Shown in pieces: positions 6,069 through 6,840 of a stretch of 6,840 nt of DNA. This DNA comes from Streptosporangiaceae bacterium (GTDB taxonomy: Bacteria; Actinomycetota; Actinomycetes; Streptosporangiales; Streptosporangiaceae). A program made the translations under genes and the position numbers. The stretch lies in NCBI GenBank assembly GCA_030045295.1, contig JASIGD010000212.1, positions 1-6,840 on the forward strand, in the 5' to 3' direction. Numbering within the stretch: position 1 is the stretch's first letter; each line of letters begins with the position of its first letter. The notes beneath the pieces are model-generated. The model was not told where the DNA came from, searched no databases, and worked only from the letters and a program-made list of their open reading frames with translations.

Positions 6069-6840
6069 TCAGAAGGAGTCGAGCATGTAGGCGGTCGGGC
6101 CGAACGCCGCGGCGAGAGCCGCGTCGCTATCCGGCGAGCCGCCGGTGGCCAGGCCGGCCTGGCGCAGCGCGGCTACCGGATTCCCGGCGTACAGCGCGGC
6201 CAGGCCGCGCGCGCCCAGCGTGAGCGGCCCGGCCGGGGGCGAACCGCCCGGTGTCTTCGGGGGCGGCGAGTCTGCGGCGGTCATCGGGTTCAGCGAGCCC
6301 TTGCCCTCGCCGACGGCGAGGTGCCAGCGGCCGGAGTTGGCGGGACGGGCGTGGTCCGCGATGACCAGCGGGATGCTCAACGTGACCGCGGGCGGGAAGC
6401 CGCGTGCGGCGATGGCCGCGGCAGCGTCGACGACGCGGAGCATCCACAGCGAGCGGTGGTCGGTGTCGGCGTCGCGCTCGCGGGTCAGCCGCCAGAACGC
6501 GTCGGCCGGACCGACCCGGGCGTAGACCTTCTCCGCGATCGAGGCGTGTGAGCCGACGAGCGACCAGAAGGCGCGCGCGGTCGGGCCGGAGATGGCCTCG
6601 GCGCCCTCGACGAGCAGGGCGTCGTTCCCGTTGTGCCACCGGTAGAGGAGAAAGCCGTCGTCGCAGAGGTAGGCGTACGTATCCGGGTCGGCGAGCCAGC
6701 GGCTGACCGACGCGGCGTCCCAGGTGATCGGGCCGCAGTCGCGCGCCGCCTCGTGCACGCGGCCGATGACCGAGATCACCGCGCCGGCGTCTGCGGGCCC
6801 GGCCCGCCGCAACGCCGGCTGGACGGCAGGCCCGGCTAGG
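6069..6840 (-). CDS. Eis-like GNAT-family N-acetyltransferase (5' end missing)
   Basis: The frame is open from the right edge to a TGA at 6069-6071, giving about 257 residues; the start lies outside the window. The pattern resembles the second and third domains of the Eis (enhanced intracellular survival) family, acetyl-CoA-dependent enzymes that acetylate amines such as aminoglycosides or protein lysines. Family-like features are a central GNAT-fold region, the motif [20 protein letters not shown] (about 6450-6391), a C-terminal SCP2-like domain with [11 protein letters not shown] and [12 protein letters not shown], and a terminal Phe (ending MLDSF). In Eis the C-terminal carboxylate acts in catalysis, and the last residue is typically Phe. 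A Pro/Gly/Ser-rich loop (about 6272-6228) interrupts the C-terminal domain. The first GNAT domain, with the acetyl-CoA site, is not visible, so activity and substrate cannot be judged. It is separated from ruvC by a control region and is probably an independent unit. Confidence 0.8.
   Translation of the reverse strand, partial: LAGPAVQPALRRAGPADAGAVISVIGRVHEAARDCGPITWDAASVSRWLADPDTYAYLCDDGFLLYRWHNGNDALLVEGAEAISGPTARAFWSLVGSHASIAEKVYARVGPADAFWRLTRERDADTDHRSLWMLRVVDAAAAIAARGFPPAVTLSIPLVIADHARPANSGRWHLAVGEGKGSLNPMTAADSPPPKTPGGSPPAGPLTLGARGLAALYAGNPVAALRQAGLATGGSPDSDAALAAAFGPTAYMLDSF

Noticed and set aside
1..6840. Search for CRISPR arrays, tRNAs, insertion sequences, toxin-antitoxin or defence genes
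   Set aside because: No regularly spaced repeats, cloverleaf patterns, terminal inverted repeats with transposase, or small paired genes were seen; the space is filled by ruvCAB, yajC-secDF and the acetyltransferase.

Overview
The window is GC-rich chromosomal DNA from a high-GC actinobacterium (an actinomycete-type genome; I cannot name the genus). The evidence is strong GC bias at third codon positions, GTG starts, actinobacterial forms of SecD and YajC with long low-complexity or charged tails, an actinobacterial/Gram-positive LexA box, and the gene order ruvC-ruvA-ruvB-yajC-secD-secF, which is a familiar actinobacterial cluster. Every gene I can support lies on the minus strand, so transcription runs from high to low coordinates.

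Layout in transcription order. (1) 6840-6069: the C-terminal two thirds or so of an Eis-like GNAT-family N-acetyltransferase; its start lies beyond the right edge. (2) 6068-5942: a short control region with a GC-rich hairpin, a candidate -10 element and a textbook LexA (SOS) box. (3) 5941-3630: ruvC, ruvA and ruvB, tightly packed. A 3-bp gap separates ruvC from ruvA, and a 4-bp ATGA overlap joins ruvA to ruvB. (4) 3629-3466: an intergenic gap of 164 bp with a well-spaced candidate promoter and an 8-bp inverted repeat in the yajC leader. (5) 3465-1: yajC, then secD after a 47-bp gap, then secF joined by a TAATG stop/start overlap. secF runs off the left edge.

Function. RuvA, RuvB and RuvC form the Holliday-junction branch-migration and resolution machine; the LexA box indicates induction by DNA damage. 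YajC, SecD and SecF form the accessory membrane complex that uses the proton-motive force to help SecYEG complete protein export. The two modules are adjacent but appear to have separate promoters. No stretch longer than 300 bp lacks a gene, and I saw no tRNA, rRNA, CRISPR array, insertion sequence or transposase.

I found no undescribed multi-gene system; this is mostly housekeeping DNA. The points worth a second look are the Ser/Ala/Pro-rich insertion in the extracytoplasmic part of SecD, the opposite charge of the YajC and SecD cytoplasmic tails, the LexA box that contains an alternative ruvC ATG, the inverted repeat next to the yajC ribosome-binding site, and an Eis-like gene directly upstream of ruvC.
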